From NCBI GenBank assembly GCA_902475285.1, contig CABRZA010000001.1:1-48423 (forward strand): a stretch of DNA of 48,423 nucleotides, read 5' to 3'. This DNA is from an uncultured Porphyromonadaceae bacterium (lineage in GTDB: Bacteria > Bacteroidota > Bacteroidia > Bacteroidales > Muribaculaceae). Positions 24,783-35,400 of this stretch are shown piece by piece. Made by a program: the position numbers and the translations under genes. Numbering within the stretch: position 1 is the stretch's first letter; each line of letters opens with the position of its first letter. The notes under the pieces were generated by a model that saw only the letters and a list, made by a program, of their open reading frames with translations, did not search any database and was not told the origin of the DNA.

Positions 24783-26864
24783 ATGGAACTCAAATACGAC
24801 GTCTTCATAAGCTATTCTCATTGCGACCGCAAGGTGGCCGAGGCCCTGTGCGGATACCTCGAAAGCCGGGGCCTACGCTGCTTCATCGACTACCGCGACA
24901 TCCCCCGGGGCGCCTTCTGGGCCCGAATCATACCTCCGGCCCTGCGCGCCAGCGCCGTAATGGTGGCCGTATACTCCGACGATTACAACCGCTCGGTGCA
25001 GGTGGAGCGCGAGCTCGCCATTGCCGACAATTCCGGCATACCCATTCTCCCCTTCCGCCTCAGCGACCACCCCTTCGGCGACGCAAAGTCGTATTATTTC
25101 GAGACCCTCAACTGGCTCGACGCCTTCCCCGATCCCGAGAAGATGTTCGGCGCCCTCGCCGACACCATAGCGGGCATAGTTGCCAAGGGCGAACGCCGGC
25201 AGGGCGCCGATACCAACGAGCCTGCGGCAGCGGCGCACTTCATATCGCAGGACGTCGAGGCCGTCAGCACCGACGACTATGCCTACGAAGACGACTACGA
25301 GGACGGAATAGCCCAAATGGTGCAGATGAACTACGCCCGTGCCGCCGAGCTGCTCATAGAGCCGGCCATGGCCAACTACCGCGACGCGCAGGAACGCATG
25401 CGGCAGCTCGCCCTCCGCGACTTCATCAACCTCATCCCCCCCAAGGTGTGGCAGAAGGTGCGCCAGGAAGCCGAGAAAGAAAACGCCTTCGCCGAATATC
25501 TCATGGCGCGGTATTATTCGGCCGTCGACATCGACGACGACATATCCTTCGAGTACTCGGCCCGTTCGGCCCGTCAGGGCAACCTATTCGGACGCTTCGA
25601 CTTCGCCAAGGTTCACGAGCTCGGCATAGGGGCAGAGAAGGATATCGATTTCGCCATGGGAGAATTCAAGGACCTCGACCGACGCGCCTTCGGGCCGGCC
25701 ACGGTAGAACTGGCGCGCCAGTACCTATACGGCTACAACGGCCCCCGGAACGTCAGCCGCGGCCTCCGGGTGCTTCGCCGGGGCGTCGAGGCCGGCGACA
25801 TAAACTGCATCCAGGAGTACGGCACGATGCTCATCGGCGGCGACGGCGTGGACCGCGACGTCGAAAAAGGCCGCGAGCTCCTGCAGCAGTGCGTCGACGC
25901 CGGGCTGCCCACAGCGCTCGAGCTCCTGGCCGACAGCTACCTCTTCGACTACCCTACCGGCGGCGTAAACGACGCCGAGAGCATACACCGCGCCATAAAC
26001 CTCTACAACCTCGGCGCACGCAAGCTCAATCCGCAGTGCATGGGCAAGCTCGGCTTCATAGCCCTCAACCATGCCGACGCCGCAGGGCTCGCCGTCGACC
26101 CCGCCAAGGGCATCGAGTGGTACCGCAAGGCCATGGAGCTGGGCCACATGCTTTCGATGAGCCAGCTGGGATTCGCATATTACTACGGCACCGGCACTGA
26201 TGAAAACAACGACGAAGCCTGGCGTTGCTTCTGGCGCGCGCACCGCCTCACCGACGGCACATCGGAGTATATGCTCGGCATGATGTGCCTCGAGGGCACC
26301 GCTCCCGACGGGCGCACCCTGCTCGACGCTCTCGGTTTCTTCGAAAACGCCCTCTACCTCGGCGGCTGGGGCGGAGGAAGCGCTGCGAAAGACCTCTTCC
26401 GCTTCACCGCCACACCGGCATTCCTCGAAGGCTTCCCCACCAAGGAAGTCGACCTCGCCGACCTCGCCGAGTGCCCCAAGGACGACGCCAAGGCCCTCGA
26501 ATACCTCCGCCGAGGCGCCGACTACGACGAAGCCACATGTGCCTACCTCCTGGGCTGCGCCCTCACCGACCCCTCGCGCCCCTACGCCGACCCCGGCGAG
26601 GGCATAGAGTACCTCGAAAAAGCCCTCGCGTCGGCATGGGCGTGCCCGGCCGCCAACCTGCGCCTCTATCAGGTCTACACCCAGGGCATAGGCGTGATGC
26701 CCGACGCCGCCAAAGCCCGGGAATACCTCGACGCCGCCGCCGAAACCCTCGGCGCCGACGTGGCACGGATGTTCGCCGAAAGGATTTGCCCCTCCGACAG
26801 TCACGGCAGTTCGCCGAACAATAAATTCGGCTCCGGCGACTCCAAATTCAGCTCCAAGTTTTGA
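24783..26864 (+). CDS. TIR-domain protein with Sel1-like repeats
   Basis: The protein is 693 aa from the ATG at 24783. Residues 1-140 form a TIR domain: YDVFISYSHCD (box 1), GLRCFIDYRDIPRG (box 2 and BB loop), MVAVYSDDYNRS, and E77 in SVQVERELAIA at the position of the catalytic Glu of NAD-cleaving TIR proteins. An acidic linker (~150-178) leads to about nine Sel1-like/TPR helical repeats filling the rest, for example AKGIEWYRKAMELGHMLSMSQLGFAYYYGTGT. No signal peptide is seen, so it is probably cytoplasmic. Such TIR-Sel1 proteins are common in gut Bacteroidales and their roles are mostly unknown; immunity or signalling is inference. The stop overlaps the TTG start of the lysozyme gene. Confidence 0.88.
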   Translation: MELKYDVFISYSHCDRKVAEALCGYLESRGLRCFIDYRDIPRGAFWARIIPPALRASAVMVAVYSDDYNRSVQVERELAIADNSGIPILPFRLSDHPFGDAKSYYFETLNWLDAFPDPEKMFGALADTIAGIVAKGERRQGADTNEPAAAAHFISQDVEAVSTDDYAYEDDYEDGIAQMVQMNYARAAELLIEPAMANYRDAQERMRQLALRDFINLIPPKVWQKVRQEAEKENAFAEYLMARYYSAVDIDDDISFEYSARSARQGNLFGRFDFAKVHELGIGAEKDIDFAMGEFKDLDRRAFGPATVELARQYLYGYNGPRNVSRGLRVLRRGVEAGDINCIQEYGTMLIGGDGVDRDVEKGRELLQQCVDAGLPTALELLADSYLFDYPTGGVNDAESIHRAINLYNLGARKLNPQCMGKLGFIALNHADAAGLAVDPAKGIEWYRKAMELGHMLSMSQLGFAYYYGTGTDENNDEAWRCFWRAHRLTDGTSEYMLGMMCLEGTAPDGRTLLDALGFFENALYLGGWGGGSAAKDLFRFTATPAFLEGFPTKEVDLADLAECPKDDAKALEYLRRGADYDEATCAYLLGCALTDPSRPYADPGEGIEYLEKALASAWACPAANLRLYQVYTQGIGVMPDAAKAREYLDAAAETLGADVARMFAERICPSDSHGSSPNNKFGSGDSKFSSKF

Positions 26865-27646
26865 CCGCCTCACCGAGCGACCGCACGGCACGCATTGCCG
26901 CCGCTGCACTGGTAATCGTCACCGCTGCAATGATAGCCGTGGTGGCCTCGTGGCGCATCATACGCCCCGTGCCGCCGCACGTCGACATCGACGCCGAGCG
27001 CTTCCCCGTACGCGGCATCGACATATCGGCCCACAACGGCCCCGTCGACTTCGACAGTGTGGCCGCAGCCGGCATCGACTTCGTCTACATCAAGGCCAGC
27101 GAGGGCCGCTACTTCCGCGACCGCGCCTTCATGGACAACTACCTCGCCGCCCGCCGCGCGGGCCTCGCCGTAGGCGCCTATCACTTCTTCCGCTTCGACT
27201 GCGACGCCGAGGCGCAGGCCGACAACTTCCTGGCGGCAATCGTAGGCTGCGACCTGCGCCTTCCCCCGGCCATCGACATCGAGGCCTGGGGCAACCCCGA
27301 CGGCTTCGCCGACGACAGCATAAGCCGCCGCCTGCGCCACATGGCGTCGCTCGTGGCCGACCGCCGCGGCCGCTGCATGGTGTACACCAACAAGCAGGGC
27401 GCCGCACGTTTTCTCGATGCTTTCGCCGACGCTCCCGCCGACAGCATCGACTACTGGATATGCTCCTTCTCGCAGCAGCCTCCCGCCGGCGACTGGCACC
27501 TGTGGCAGCACAGCCATATGGGACGCGTGCCGGGCATACGCGGCAACGTCGACCTCAACACCTTCCGCGGCACATACGCCGCATGGTACGCCTACCTCGA
27601 TTCCATAATCCCGACCCCGGGCCCGCAACCGCCGACGGCACAATAA
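26861..27646 (+). CDS. Membrane-anchored GH25 lysozyme
   Basis: The protein is 261 aa. The GH25 muramidase domain starts at GIDISAHNG (Asp54 conserved) and contains the catalytic-centre DIE motif (D139-E141, PPAIDIEAW). It should cleave the N-acetylmuramic acid-N-acetylglucosamine bond of peptidoglycan. Residues 11-30 form a hydrophobic anchor, pointing to the inner-membrane periplasmic face. The start is the TTG at 26861, overlapping the TIR-Sel1 stop as TTGA. The first in-frame ATG (26930) would cut the anchor in half. The coupling to a TIR protein is unusual. Confidence 0.85.
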   Translation: MTASPSDRTARIAAAALVIVTAAMIAVVASWRIIRPVPPHVDIDAERFPVRGIDISAHNGPVDFDSVAAAGIDFVYIKASEGRYFRDRAFMDNYLAARRAGLAVGAYHFFRFDCDAEAQADNFLAAIVGCDLRLPPAIDIEAWGNPDGFADDSISRRLRHMASLVADRRGRCMVYTNKQGAARFLDAFADAPADSIDYWICSFSQQPPAGDWHLWQHSHMGRVPGIRGNVDLNTFRGTYAAWYAYLDSIIPTPGPQPPTAQ

Positions 27647-27709
27647 TTCGGGCTGCACGACGTTATTCTGTTGGCGGCAGTGTGCCGCAGCCACACTCAT
27701 TATCGCGAA

Positions 27710-30700
27710 ATGACTAAAATAATACGCTATATATCTCTCCTCATCATCTTCGGCCTCGGCTCCGCCACGGCACGCGCCCTCGACCTCGGCACCTACGCCG
27801 ATACGTCGGCGCTTGCCGAAGGCACATGGGTCAAGGTTGCCGTCGCCACCGACGGCCTCTACGCCATATCGCCCGCGCAACTCCGCGCCTGGGGCATCGA
27901 CCCGCAGCGCGCCGTGGTGCGCGGCTACGGCGGCCGACGCATACCCCAGGCCCTCACCCGCTCGAATTTCGTCGACGACCTCCCCGTGGCGCCCTGCGAC
28001 TACGACGAACGCCTCGGCCTGGTGTTCTTCGGCACCGGCTCCGGCGAGTGGAAGACAACCACAACCTACGACCGCTACTGGTTCCAGCAGAACGACTACA
28101 CCCCCGCCGGCTACTACTATGTGGGCCAACTCCCCGAGGGCGAGACGCGCGCAGGACTCACCGAATACGACGGCACGCACCTCAACGGCACGCCCCACAC
28201 CACCTTCACCGAGCGGGTGCAGTACGAGCGCGAGCTCACGCCCGTCCCGGGCGAAGCGGGCCCCGCGCTCCTGGGCGAGGACTTCCGCTACACCACGCGC
28301 CGCAGTTTCTCCTTCAAGCTCAAAGGTATAGCGCCCGACGCCACGATATGGCTCCGCACCTCGTTCGTATCGAACACCTCCGCCCCCGGCCAGCTCAACT
28401 TCAAGGTCAACGGCACCGGGCTCGAGTACAACACCTCCGACCGCGTGGCACAGAAATCGAGCAACCAGTATGTCTTCGCCAACCACACCGAAAGCACACA
28501 CACCTTCGACTACGACGGCAAGGGCGAGGACATGACCGTCGAAATGCAGTTCACCGGCGGAGGCGCCGTAAGCGGCGCATGGCTCAACTTCATGACCGTC
28601 AACTACACCCGCCCCCTCGCCCTCCCCTCGGAAGGCTATCTGATATTCTCCTCGCCGCGCCGCAACCTTTCGTTCGACGGCGTGGCGCAGCTTGCCGGCC
28701 TGCGTGTGTGGGATGTAACCAACCCCGTCAAGCCCCTGAGCATGAAGACCGCGGCCGAGGGCCCGGCCGTGCAGTGGTGCGGCCTCAACATGGGCAACAT
28801 GGCAGCCACCTATGCCGTATGGTCGCCGGCGGCATCACTGCCCGCGCCCGTGACCGTAGGCACCGTGGCCAACCAGAACCTCCACGCGCACAGCGACTTC
28901 GACATGGTCATAGTGTCGCCCGCGGCATTCGCCGAGCAGGCCCGGCGCCTGGCCGACTTCCACGCCAACGGCACCGACAGCCTCCGCGTGGCAGTGGTGA
29001 CGCCCGACGAGATATACAATGAATTCTCTTCCGGCTCGGCCGACCCCGGGGCGCTGCGCCGCTACTTCAAGATGCTCCACGACCGCAGCCTGCTGGGCGA
29101 CCATCCCCTGCGCTACGTCATCCTCTTCGGACGCACCACGCAGGACAACCGCGGCATCACCGCCGGCGCGCCATCCTACCCCACCATACCCTCATGGATG
29201 CCCGAGGGCGTGGCAGCTTCGCTCAGCGACAACTCCGGCTACTGCACCGACGACGTAACAGCCATGCTCGACGACGGCTCCGGCTCGGCGCTCACCACAT
29301 CGAAGCTCACCATCGCCATCGGACGCATACCCGTCACGTCGCTCGCCTCGGCCCGCGACGTGGTCGACAAGCTCCTCCAATACGCCACCAAGTCGAAGAA
29401 GAGCGCATGGAAGCACCGCTTCATGTTCCTCGCCGACGACCAGGACCAGGGCGCACACCTCACGCATACCGAAAACCTCATCAAACAGTACGAAGTATCG
29501 GGCGGCGACCGCATGCTCCCCCGCAAGGTATACCTCGACTCATACACCTTCGTCGGCGACCGCTACCCCGACGCCCGTGCAGCAATGTTCCGCGCTCTCG
29601 AAGAAGGCGTGGTGTGGTGGAACTTCATAGGCCACGCCAACACCTCCGGCTGGACCCACGAGCACCAGCTCAGCTACGCCGACATCAACCAGCTCTACCT
29701 CCGCCACTGGCCCTTCATCTACGCCGCCACGTGCGAGTTCCTCCGCATCGACGGCAGCTCGGTGAGCGGCGGCGAGCTCATGTTCCTCCAGCGCAACGGC
29801 GGCGCCGTGGGCATGCTCTCGGCCGTGCGCCCCGTCTACATCTCCAACAACGGCCTCCTCTCCTCCGCCATGGGCCGCGCCATGGCAATGAAGGACGACA
29901 AGGGCCGCCCCCTCCCCCCCGGCGAAATCTGCCGCCGGGCAAAGAACGACATCCGCAACCTCAACAACGACCGCGTGATAGCCGACGACAACCGCCTGCG
30001 CTACACCTTCATCGGCGACCCCGCGCTGCCCCTGGCCCTCCCCGCCGCCACCGTAGTGGTCGACAGCATAAAGGGCACAGCCCTCGCCGACCCCGAGGCG
30101 CAGCCCACCCTCGCCGCTCTCGAGCGGGCCACCGTGACCGGCTACATCGTCGACCCCATGGGGCAGCCCGTAACCGACTTCGACGGCATCCTCACCGCCG
30201 ACATCTTCGACGCCGAGCATACCGTAACCACCAACGGCCGCGGCGACGCCGGCAAAGTCGACAACTTCGAGGACATAGGAACGCGCATATTCGCCGGCTC
30301 AACCACCGTAACCGGCGGCCGCTTCCGCCTCGACGTGGCCATGCCGCAGGAAATAAGCCAGAACTTCCGCCCCGCCACAATGTCGCTCTATGCCTACGCC
30401 TCCGACAGCGACGACGAGGCAATAGGCCTCTGCCGCAGCTTCTATGTCTACGGCTACGACGAGAGCGCCGACCCCGACGCCACGCCCCCCGTCATAGAGA
30501 GCTTCGTGCTCAACCACGAGGACTTCCGCAGCGGCGACGCCGTGAATCCCTCGCCCATACTTCTGGCACGCCTCTCCGACGACGTGGGCATCAACGTATC
30601 AAGCGCCGGCATAGGCCACCAGATGACGGCCATTATCGACGGCACCCTCACCTACACCGACCTCAGCGACTACTACACCCCCTCGCCCGACGGCACACCC

Positions 30701-31144
30701 TCCGGAACCCTCGCCTACCCCTTCGAGAACCTCCAGCCCGGCAGCCACACCCTCACGCTCCGCGTATGGGATACCTCGGGCAACGTAGGCGAGGCAACGG
30801 TCGACTTCACCGTGGTCGAGGGCATGGCCCCCAAGCTCTACGAAGTATACTCCGACGCCAACCCCGCCTCGACGGTGGCCAACTTCTACCTCACCCACAA
30901 CCAGCCCGAGACCAACGCCACCGTAACCGTCACGGTCTACAATCTCGTGGGCACGCCCATATGGAGCGGTCAGGCCTCCGGACGCTCCGAGATGTTCACC
31001 ACCGTGCCCGTAAGCTGGGACCTCACCGACACCGCCGGCCGACGCGTGGCTCGCGGCATATATCTCTACCGCGCCACCATCAGCACCGATGGCGGCAACA
31101 CCTACGAGACTGCCTCGCGCCGACTCGCCGTCACGGCCCAATAG
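27710..31144 (+). CDS. C25 gingipain/PorU-like protein, copy 1
   Basis: The protein is 1144 aa from the ATG at 27710. After a signal peptide comes a PorU-like N-terminal region (LAEGTWVKVAVATDGLYAIS, RGYGGRRIPQ, DDLPVAP). The C25 caspase-like peptidase domain (~440-740) has catalytic His642 in WWNFIGHANTSGW and Cys675 in YAATCEFLRI. The C-terminus (VYNLVGTPIW ... ISWDL-type strands ... RRVARGIYLYRATI) resembles T9SS/FlgD-like sorting or Ig domains. PorU is the cell-surface sortase of the type IX secretion system, and this may be PorU or a paralogue. A second copy lies 1.3 kb downstream. Confidence 0.8.
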   Translation: MTKIIRYISLLIIFGLGSATARALDLGTYADTSALAEGTWVKVAVATDGLYAISPAQLRAWGIDPQRAVVRGYGGRRIPQALTRSNFVDDLPVAPCDYDERLGLVFFGTGSGEWKTTTTYDRYWFQQNDYTPAGYYYVGQLPEGETRAGLTEYDGTHLNGTPHTTFTERVQYERELTPVPGEAGPALLGEDFRYTTRRSFSFKLKGIAPDATIWLRTSFVSNTSAPGQLNFKVNGTGLEYNTSDRVAQKSSNQYVFANHTESTHTFDYDGKGEDMTVEMQFTGGGAVSGAWLNFMTVNYTRPLALPSEGYLIFSSPRRNLSFDGVAQLAGLRVWDVTNPVKPLSMKTAAEGPAVQWCGLNMGNMAATYAVWSPAASLPAPVTVGTVANQNLHAHSDFDMVIVSPAAFAEQARRLADFHANGTDSLRVAVVTPDEIYNEFSSGSADPGALRRYFKMLHDRSLLGDHPLRYVILFGRTTQDNRGITAGAPSYPTIPSWMPEGVAASLSDNSGYCTDDVTAMLDDGSGSALTTSKLTIAIGRIPVTSLASARDVVDKLLQYATKSKKSAWKHRFMFLADDQDQGAHLTHTENLIKQYEVSGGDRMLPRKVYLDSYTFVGDRYPDARAAMFRALEEGVVWWNFIGHANTSGWTHEHQLSYADINQLYLRHWPFIYAATCEFLRIDGSSVSGGELMFLQRNGGAVGMLSAVRPVYISNNGLLSSAMGRAMAMKDDKGRPLPPGEICRRAKNDIRNLNNDRVIADDNRLRYTFIGDPALPLALPAATVVVDSIKGTALADPEAQPTLAALERATVTGYIVDPMGQPVTDFDGILTADIFDAEHTVTTNGRGDAGKVDNFEDIGTRIFAGSTTVTGGRFRLDVAMPQEISQNFRPATMSLYAYASDSDDEAIGLCRSFYVYGYDESADPDATPPVIESFVLNHEDFRSGDAVNPSPILLARLSDDVGINVSSAGIGHQMTAIIDGTLTYTDLSDYYTPSPDGTPSGTLAYPFENLQPGSHTLTLRVWDTSGNVGEATVDFTVVEGMAPKLYEVYSDANPASTVANFYLTHNQPETNATVTVTVYNLVGTPIWSGQASGRSEMFTTVPVSWDLTDTAGRRVARGIYLYRATISTDGGNTYETASRRLAVTAQ

Positions 31145-31186
31145 TTAAAATAGGCCATAAACTCTCGCTTTTTGGCCGAGATTTTG

Positions 31187-31194
31187 TAATTTTG
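31187..31194 (+). promoter_or_regulatory. Possible -7 element before rex
   Basis: TAATTTTG fits TAnnTTTG, but no TTTG lies at the usual 20-nt distance (the nearest is at 31171-31174). A start about 7 nt downstream would fall almost on the rex ATG at 31203 and give a near-leaderless mRNA. Confidence 0.35.
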
Positions 31195-31202
31195 CGCTCG
31201 TT

Positions 31203-31856
31203 ATGACCGACAAGAATAATCCCGACATATCCTTGCAGCTGCCGGAGCCCACACTCCGGCGTCTGCCGTGGTATCTGGCTTATATGTCGACACTCCATGC
31301 CGCCGACGTGGAGTATATCTCAACCACCGGAATGGCAAAGGCGCTCTCTGTCGACCCCTCGCAGATTGCCAAAGACCTCTCCTTCCTCGGAATCAGGGGC
31401 AAGACGCGCATAGGATATCGCGTCGACGAGCTCGAAGGCACACTCCGCGACTTCCTCGGCTTCGGCCGCCGGCACAACGCCATCATGATGGGCGCCGGCA
31501 GCCTCGGCGCAGCTCTAATCGCCGACAGCGGCCTCCAGCGCTACGGCCTCAACATCGTGGCCGGCATCGACATAAACCCCGCCCTCATAGGCACGACAAT
31601 CAACGGCGTCGAGATACACGCCCCCGAGAGCATCCCCGACCTCGTGGCTCGCCTCAAGGCGGTGATAGGAATCATAGCAGTACCCGTCGACAGCGCCCAG
31701 TCGGCTTCCGACACCCTCACTGCCGCCGGCGTACGCGCTATATGGAATTTCACTCCCTCGCGCATATGCGTACCCGAAGGCTGCGTCATCGCCAACACGT
31801 CGATCTATTCACATCTCGCCGTGATGTACAACCGCCTGTCGCTCCTCGACCTATGA
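31203..31856 (+). CDS. rex: Redox-sensing transcriptional repressor Rex
   Basis: The protein is 217 aa. An N-terminal winged helix (TLRRLPWYLAYMSTLHAADVEYISTTGMAKALSVDPSQIAKDLSFL) binds operator DNA. A C-terminal Rossmann domain (GAGSLGAALIAD, then IDINPALIG) senses the NADH/NAD+ ratio. A Rex typically represses fermentative and respiratory genes when NADH is low. No convincing Rex operator (TTGTnAAnnnnTTnACAA type) is visible around its own start. It is coupled to the next gene by an ATGA overlap and lies between two gingipain-like genes. Confidence 0.94.
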   Translation: MTDKNNPDISLQLPEPTLRRLPWYLAYMSTLHAADVEYISTTGMAKALSVDPSQIAKDLSFLGIRGKTRIGYRVDELEGTLRDFLGFGRRHNAIMMGAGSLGAALIADSGLQRYGLNIVAGIDINPALIGTTINGVEIHAPESIPDLVARLKAVIGIIAVPVDSAQSASDTLTAAGVRAIWNFTPSRICVPEGCVIANTSIYSHLAVMYNRLSLLDL

Positions 31857-32410
31857 AATCGATATTCTATACCGATATCGACGAAGGACCGGTGATGAAG
31901 ATCGGCGTCGACTCGGCCCTCCACCGCCCGGCCGAACCCCTCTTCCTCCCCGACGAAAGCCACAACTGCACAATCCTCCTCGTGCCCGCCCTCCGGATAA
32001 GCCGCCTGGGGAAGTGCATCCCCCCCGCCAAAGCGGCCGAATACTACGACGCCGCAACCGTCGCCGCCGTCTTCCTCACCCCGGCATCGTGGGGCCTGCA
32101 ACCGCTGACCGCCGACGACACCCTCACCCTCGGCCGTTGGCTTCCTGCCGACTCTCTCCCCGCCGAAGCATCGGCTGCCGTCAGCGCTCTCGACGGCACC
32201 CTCCTCCAACCCGCGCAAAAGTGGCCAACCGGGCTCACGGCCCATGCAGCGGCAACAGCCGTCGCCCACGCCTCGCGACACATGACGCTCAAAAACGGCG
32301 ACGTCATCCTCCTTGCCCGAGCGGCATACCGCATCGCGCCTCCGCAATGCGACACCCTCATCGACGCCGACTTAGGCGCTGAAAACGTCCTATCGTTAAA
32401 ATTGAAATAA
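31853..32410 (+). CDS. Degenerate FAH-family protein (probable pseudoenzyme)
   Basis: The protein is 185 aa. Its order of motifs follows fumarylacetoacetate-hydrolase-like proteins: HRPAEPLFLPD, then RISRLGKCIPPAKAAEYYDAATVAAVFL, and near the end HMTLKNGDVILLARAAYRI and a final ALSLKLK-type strand. The residues that bind the metal in active members (the E-x-E in the HYETE-type strand and the D in the GxDFT-type strand) read HNCTI and AVFL here. The GTP-like glycine turn reads LAR. Catalysis by the usual mechanism therefore looks lost. Its ATG overlaps the rex stop. The reading frame is intact, so it is probably a folded non-enzyme rather than a pseudogene. Confidence 0.6.
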   Translation: MKSIFYTDIDEGPVMKIGVDSALHRPAEPLFLPDESHNCTILLVPALRISRLGKCIPPAKAAEYYDAATVAAVFLTPASWGLQPLTADDTLTLGRWLPADSLPAEASAAVSALDGTLLQPAQKWPTGLTAHAAATAVAHASRHMTLKNGDVILLARAAYRIAPPQCDTLIDADLGAENVLSLKLK

Positions 32411-32438
32411 TTACCTCGGAAAGAGTCAATATAACGCT

Positions 32439-35400
32439 ATGTCTAATATCCTTCGTTCACTTCTTCTGACTGTCGGCATAATCTCGCCGCTGTTGTCGTG
32501 GGCATATCCGGCAAGCTACTACACGCCGCTGTCGGCCCTCGCCGACGGTCTGTGGGTAAAAGTCGAAATCGACGAATCGGGTATCTACGAAATATCCTAC
32601 GACCAACTCCGCGAGTGGGGCTTCTCCGACCCCGCAAAAGTCAACGTCTACGGCTACGGCGGCATGATGGCCAACGAGCACACATTCCCCAGCGACATGC
32701 CCGACGACATGCCCCTTGCTCCCGCCATACACACCCCCGACGGACGTGTGATATTCTACGCCGACGGTGCCTTCCGCGCCACAATCGACCGCCCCACCAC
32801 CGCCAACCCGCAGCGACTCCGCTTTGCCCGCAACCCATACACCGACGCCGTGACATACTTCCTCTCCGACGTCAAAGTAGCGCCGCAACCCCTTACCCCC
32901 GTGCCCTTCAAGGCCGAGACCGACGGTAAGGCAATACGCAACTGGAGCTACGCCTACGACCGCGCCGAAAACGACGTGCAGAACGTATGCGAAGCCGGAT
33001 ATATGTACCACGACCGAAAGATGGCCGCCGGCGACGCCGTCGAGTACGAACTATCGATAAGGGATTTCGGCTGGAACAACAGCACCGACCCCAGAGCCTA
33101 TGTCCGCTACGACGCCTACATCAACTCACCCAACCGCCACAACCTTTCCGTGGCCGTCGAGGGCGACGTGACGGTCGACATAGCCCGCAACGACGCAACT
33201 CCCTCCAACGCCACCCCAACCCGCAACTACGTCGAAGCCGCCGCAAACTCATACATAAGCCTCAAAGAAACAGCCGACCACTCCTTGCAGGACGTTTCAT
33301 TCAAGCTCTCCATTGGCCTCCCGGCGTCGTTCGACGGATCGTATATGGCCGTCGACAGAGCATATGTGTTCTATCCCCGCATCAACCGAATGCACTCCGA
33401 CGAGTCGGAGCTAATGATGATGATGGCAAAGCGCGACTTCATCAACCAGAACTTCACCATCGAGAACACCGGCGACGACCTGGTGATATGGAACGTCACC
33501 AAACCCCTCAACGTACTCTCCTATGAGTATGTATACTCTCCCGAGACTCGCACCGCCACCGCATGCTACGGCGCCCAGTACCGCGACAGTCAGCAGCGCT
33601 TCGTGGCCTTCAACCTCTCAACACCGCACCGCAAGCCCCGCTATGCCGGAACCCTGCCCAACCAGAACCTCCACGGCCACGACACACCCGACATTCTCAT
33701 CGTGAGCACAGCCTCGCTCCTCGACGGCGCCGAAGAGCTCGCCGACATACACCGCGCACAGGGCCTCGACGTTGTGGTGGCCTCGCAGGACGAAATCTTC
33801 AACGAGTTCGCCGTAGGCACCCGCACCCCGGCAGCCGTGCACCGAATGGCAAAGATGTTCTACGACCGCGAGCCGGGGCGCCTCCGCCACATAGTCCTCT
33901 ACGGCAACTGCACATGGGACATCCGCTTCATCCAGCACGAGCGCTCCGACGCTCTCATATCCCTCGTGGCCGAGAACTACGAGCAGGCGCGCGACGTTGC
34001 TGCAAGCTTTGTCTGCGACCTCTACTTCGGCATGCTCGCCGACGACTACGACCACAGCTACATCTGGAAAATGCCGGCACAGGTATCGGTGGGCAGAATG
34101 CCCGTCACAAGCCTCAGCGTGGCATCAATCGTCAACGACAAGGTGCGCCGCTACCTCGCCTCGCCGCCACCGGTGGCGAGCGCCCTCCGCATAATCAAGT
34201 ACAGCGACGACGGCGACAACGGCCAGCACTTCGCCAACTCCGAACTCGTGGGCGACGCCCTGCTCGAAAATCCCCTCTACACCGTCTTCCGTGGCGACGT
34301 ACTCTTATACCCGCACCACCAGGCCCGCTTCCCCGGCGCCGAGAAAATAATCGACAACACCCTAACCCGCGGAGCCGGGTTCTTCCACTACACCGGCCAC
34401 AGCACCAGTGCGGCGACGACAGCCGAGAACGTATGGAGCTCCAACCGCTCCAAGAACCTCGAGTTCGACTACCCCTCGTTCGGCATTTTCTCCTCGTGCG
34501 ACACTTATCCCCTCGACCGCGAGGCAAACTCCATGGTGCAGCTCATGGTGTCGCAGCCCCGCGGAGGCATGATAGGCATGATAGGCGCCTGCCGCTCAGT
34601 TTACCTCGAGCACAACCAGAGCCTCAGCATGGGCATATCGCACCTCTACGCGCATGCCGAACCCGGCATGACCGGCGCCGATATCCTCCGTGTGGCACGC
34701 AACAACATGATTGCCGACCCCGCAACCTTCTCCGCAGGCCTCGGCTACAACACCCTCTGCTACAACTACTGCGGTGACCCCGCCGTGCCTCTCTCGCTCC
34801 CCACATTCGGCATCGACTTCGACTATCCCGCCGGCGAGACAGCTCCCGTGGCCGGAAAGAGCCACAAGCTCACCGGAAAGGTAACCGACGACAGTGGAAA
34901 CACCGTGACCTACTTCAACGGCCAGGCGCTCGTCGAGATATTCGACGCTCCTACCGAACGCACGACCATACTCCGCGACAGCAACGACGGCAAGGAGCCC
35001 ACAACCGTCAGCTGCGACGAAAACCTCCTCGCCGAGTTCCCGGTTCGTATCGTCGACGGCATTATCGACGCCGACATCGTCATGCCGCAGCCCCAGATTG
35101 AGGGCAAGCCATTCCGCATTGTGGTGTCGGCGCTCGACGACGCCTCGCGCGTAGGAGCAGCAGGTGTCATTCGCGGAAATTCGGTCACCGTCGACGATAC
35201 CCCCGCATCGCAGATGCCACCGCGCATCATCGACTTCGCAATCACACCCGACTCCTACATCGGCGAGTACACACGAGCCAACATAGAGGTCACAGCAACC
35301 ATCGACCCATCCGAATCGGGCCTCTCGGTGGCCACAGGAGGCATACGCAGCAACATCGTCCTCGTCCTCGACGGCAAAACGCGATTCTTGCAGACCCGCA

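Noticed and set aside
27671..27709. TTG start at 27671 for gingipain-like copy 1
   Set aside because: The added residues precede a good signal peptide that begins at the ATG at 27710, and they cover a small GCGGCA/TGCCGC hairpin.
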